This document shows positions 63,100 through 64,000 of a stretch of DNA of 64,000 nt, piece after piece. The stretch is from an uncultured Lentisphaeria bacterium (GTDB lineage Bacteria > Verrucomicrobiota > Lentisphaeria > JABSQK01 > CAJWLW01). Below the pieces are notes generated by a model. That model did not search any database, was not told where the DNA came from, and saw nothing but the letters and a program-made list of their open reading frames with translations. The translations under genes and the position numbers were made by a program. Each line of letters begins with the position of its first letter. The first letter of the stretch is position 1. The DNA lies in assembly GCA_913042885.1 (NCBI GenBank), contig CAJWLW010000001.1:1-64000 (forward strand). The letters are read 5' to 3'.

Positions 63100-63345
63100 C
63101 GAGTTCCCTCGAAATGTCGCTAGTATCGATATTGCAATGGGTTCAGACCATCGATTGCGGCTGATAAATAATATAGATGCAACACCGAGAGTAGCAACTT
63201 TTGCTGTTTGCGCACGGCCGTTTGTCCAAATAAACAAGGCGGACACTGGAGGTGCGTAGCTTTCGCGATATAGTATCCGTTTTTGCCTCGAATTGGCCCA
63301 TCCTCGTAGTGAAGACAACCCATTTTCAATGCGGGGAATCTATGA

Positions 63346-63540
63346 GTGGAAGCACAATTCCAGCCGGTAATCGATTCGATCAAAGCCGAAGGCATTTAGG
63401 CGGCTGAAGGGAAAGCCAAGCAAATCAACAGCAGCGTCGAAACGCGTCTCACGCAAATCGTTGATGACCCGTCTCGCAAAGCCAAAGACAATGTCGATGC
63501 CGGAACCCGCATCGGTAAACAGGACGGTAACGTCCACTAA
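63346..63540 (+). pseudogene. Decayed V-type ATPase subunit E-like frame
   Basis: A GTG frame begins EAQFQPVIDSIKAEGI, hits TAG at 63397-63399, then continues in phase AAEGKAKQINSSVETRL and ends at TAA. The start resembles the N-terminal helix of V-type ATP synthase subunit E, which forms a peripheral stalk and precedes a DUF2764-like gene in related operons. Both the internal stop and the early end suggest a broken gene or sequence errors. The match is by pattern, so this is tentative. Confidence 0.4.
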
Positions 63541-63670
63541 GACTTCACCGGCGGTGGGGTTGCTGAAATGCCGACGCAATACCTCGGCCGCAGCTTACTG
63601 AATTGATGCGTGATTGAACGCGGCACCGCGAACTGCCGTCCGCGCAACAACCAACTTCGAAATCCGAACG

Positions 63671-64000
63671 ATGATCTCAATGCCAGCCAACAAGTACGAT
63701 TACTTCGCCGCCTCCCTGCCGATGCTCAAGCCCGACGGCAGCCAGGGCCTGAGTGTCCAGGTATTCCTCGATGACTGCGAGCAGCAGCTCACTTCGGCCG
63801 ATTTCCAGGCGTTGACCGCTGCCCGGCTCGGTGCCGAGGAATTGTCCAGTCATGCCATTGCCCGCGCCTGGCAGCAGCACGATCGCGAAGTCCGCAACCT
63901 GCAGGCCGGGGAGGCGCTGTTCAAACTGCACTGGCAGTTCCTCGACAGCCTCGTGCCCACCAGTTTTTTAGATCTCGACTATCTCACCGTCTACTATCTC
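63671..64000 (+). CDS. DUF2764-like protein of the V-type ATPase operon (3' end outside window)
   Basis: 110 codons, open to the right edge. N-terminus NKYDYFAASLPMLKPDG and the later FKLHWQFLDSL and FLDLDYLTVYYL follow the DUF2764 pattern (YYY-x-ASLP start, then a W-x2-L-x2-L and a FDLExLxaYxxKL ending). DUF2764 proteins are typical of bacterial V-type ATPase operons between subunits E and A. The upstream decayed subunit-E-like frame fits that order. The next gene beyond the edge is predicted to be atpA. Confidence 0.6.
   Translation, partial: MISMPANKYDYFAASLPMLKPDGSQGLSVQVFLDDCEQQLTSADFQALTAARLGAEELSSHAIARAWQQHDREVRNLQAGEALFKLHWQFLDSLVPTSFLDLDYLTVYYL

Noticed and set aside
63340..63579. 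79-codon minus-strand frame at the right end
   Set aside because: The plus strand reads better as a decayed V-ATPase subunit E; the minus frame has no motif.
1..64000. CRISPR array, tRNA or rRNA genes
   Set aside because: No regularly spaced short repeats, cloverleaf-type sequences or rRNA stretches were seen on either strand by reading; a tool search could still find a tRNA.

Overview
The window reads as a GC-rich, Gram-negative bacterium, most likely from the PVC superphylum (Lentisphaerota/Kiritimatiellota-like, possibly an uncultured lineage). Supporting signs are two secreted prepilin proteins with the FTLIELLVV signature, LpxK for lipid A, a V-type-ATPase operon start with a DUF2764-like gene at the right edge, a fused alpha/beta E1 dehydrogenase, and several DUF4091-type secreted glycosidase-like proteins. 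This placement is inference from gene content. I saw no rRNA, tRNA or CRISPR array.

Layout. 1-8.7 kb: end of a SurE nucleotidase, an NAD-linked formate dehydrogenase set (fdhD, a NuoE-NuoF-like flavoprotein subunit, a Cys-type molybdenum catalytic subunit), a DUF2848 protein and glutamate dehydrogenase. 9-17 kb: a looser accessory stretch with a prepilin, an exported protein built of alternating 43/39-residue repeats translationally coupled to a mini-ferredoxin frame, a DMT transporter interrupted by an in-frame TGA, an exported PCMT followed by a spermidine-synthase-like membrane protein, and long gene-free gaps. 17-41 kb: a carbohydrate and small-molecule catabolism island with a PhyH dioxygenase, a giant GH106-like protein, M24 peptidase, a GHL10-like protein, an SDR, three DUF4091 proteins, a tyrosine phosphatase, an amidohydrolase, a collagen-like secreted protein, a second prepilin, a 2-hydroxyacid dehydrogenase and a PIG-L deacetylase. 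This island also holds a phosphatase-gene fragment and a 150-bp element with 15-bp terminal inverted repeats.

41-54 kb: mostly housekeeping and central metabolism: SEC-C protein, Ldh-type and GlcD-type 2-hydroxyacid oxidoreductases, class I FBP aldolase, an RRM RNA-binding protein, RsmD, GuaA with an upstream ExbB-ExbD-TonB-like-zinc-ribbon operon, LpxK and Ndk. 54-64 kb: a truncated methionine-synthase-like remnant, a NagB-superfamily protein, an E2-E1-glycosidase operon, a membrane protein, an FGE-like protein, and a decayed V-ATPase subunit E-like frame followed by an intact DUF2764-like gene that runs off the window.

The genes suggest a heterotroph that breaks down deoxy- or acylated sugars, oxidises formate with NAD, oxidises hydroxyacids and feeds a 2-oxoacid dehydrogenase. 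No single operon is clearly a new defence or mobile system. The best leads are the repeat protein with its coupled ferredoxin, the TIR element, the missing iron-sulfur site in the formate dehydrogenase, and the several gene remnants.
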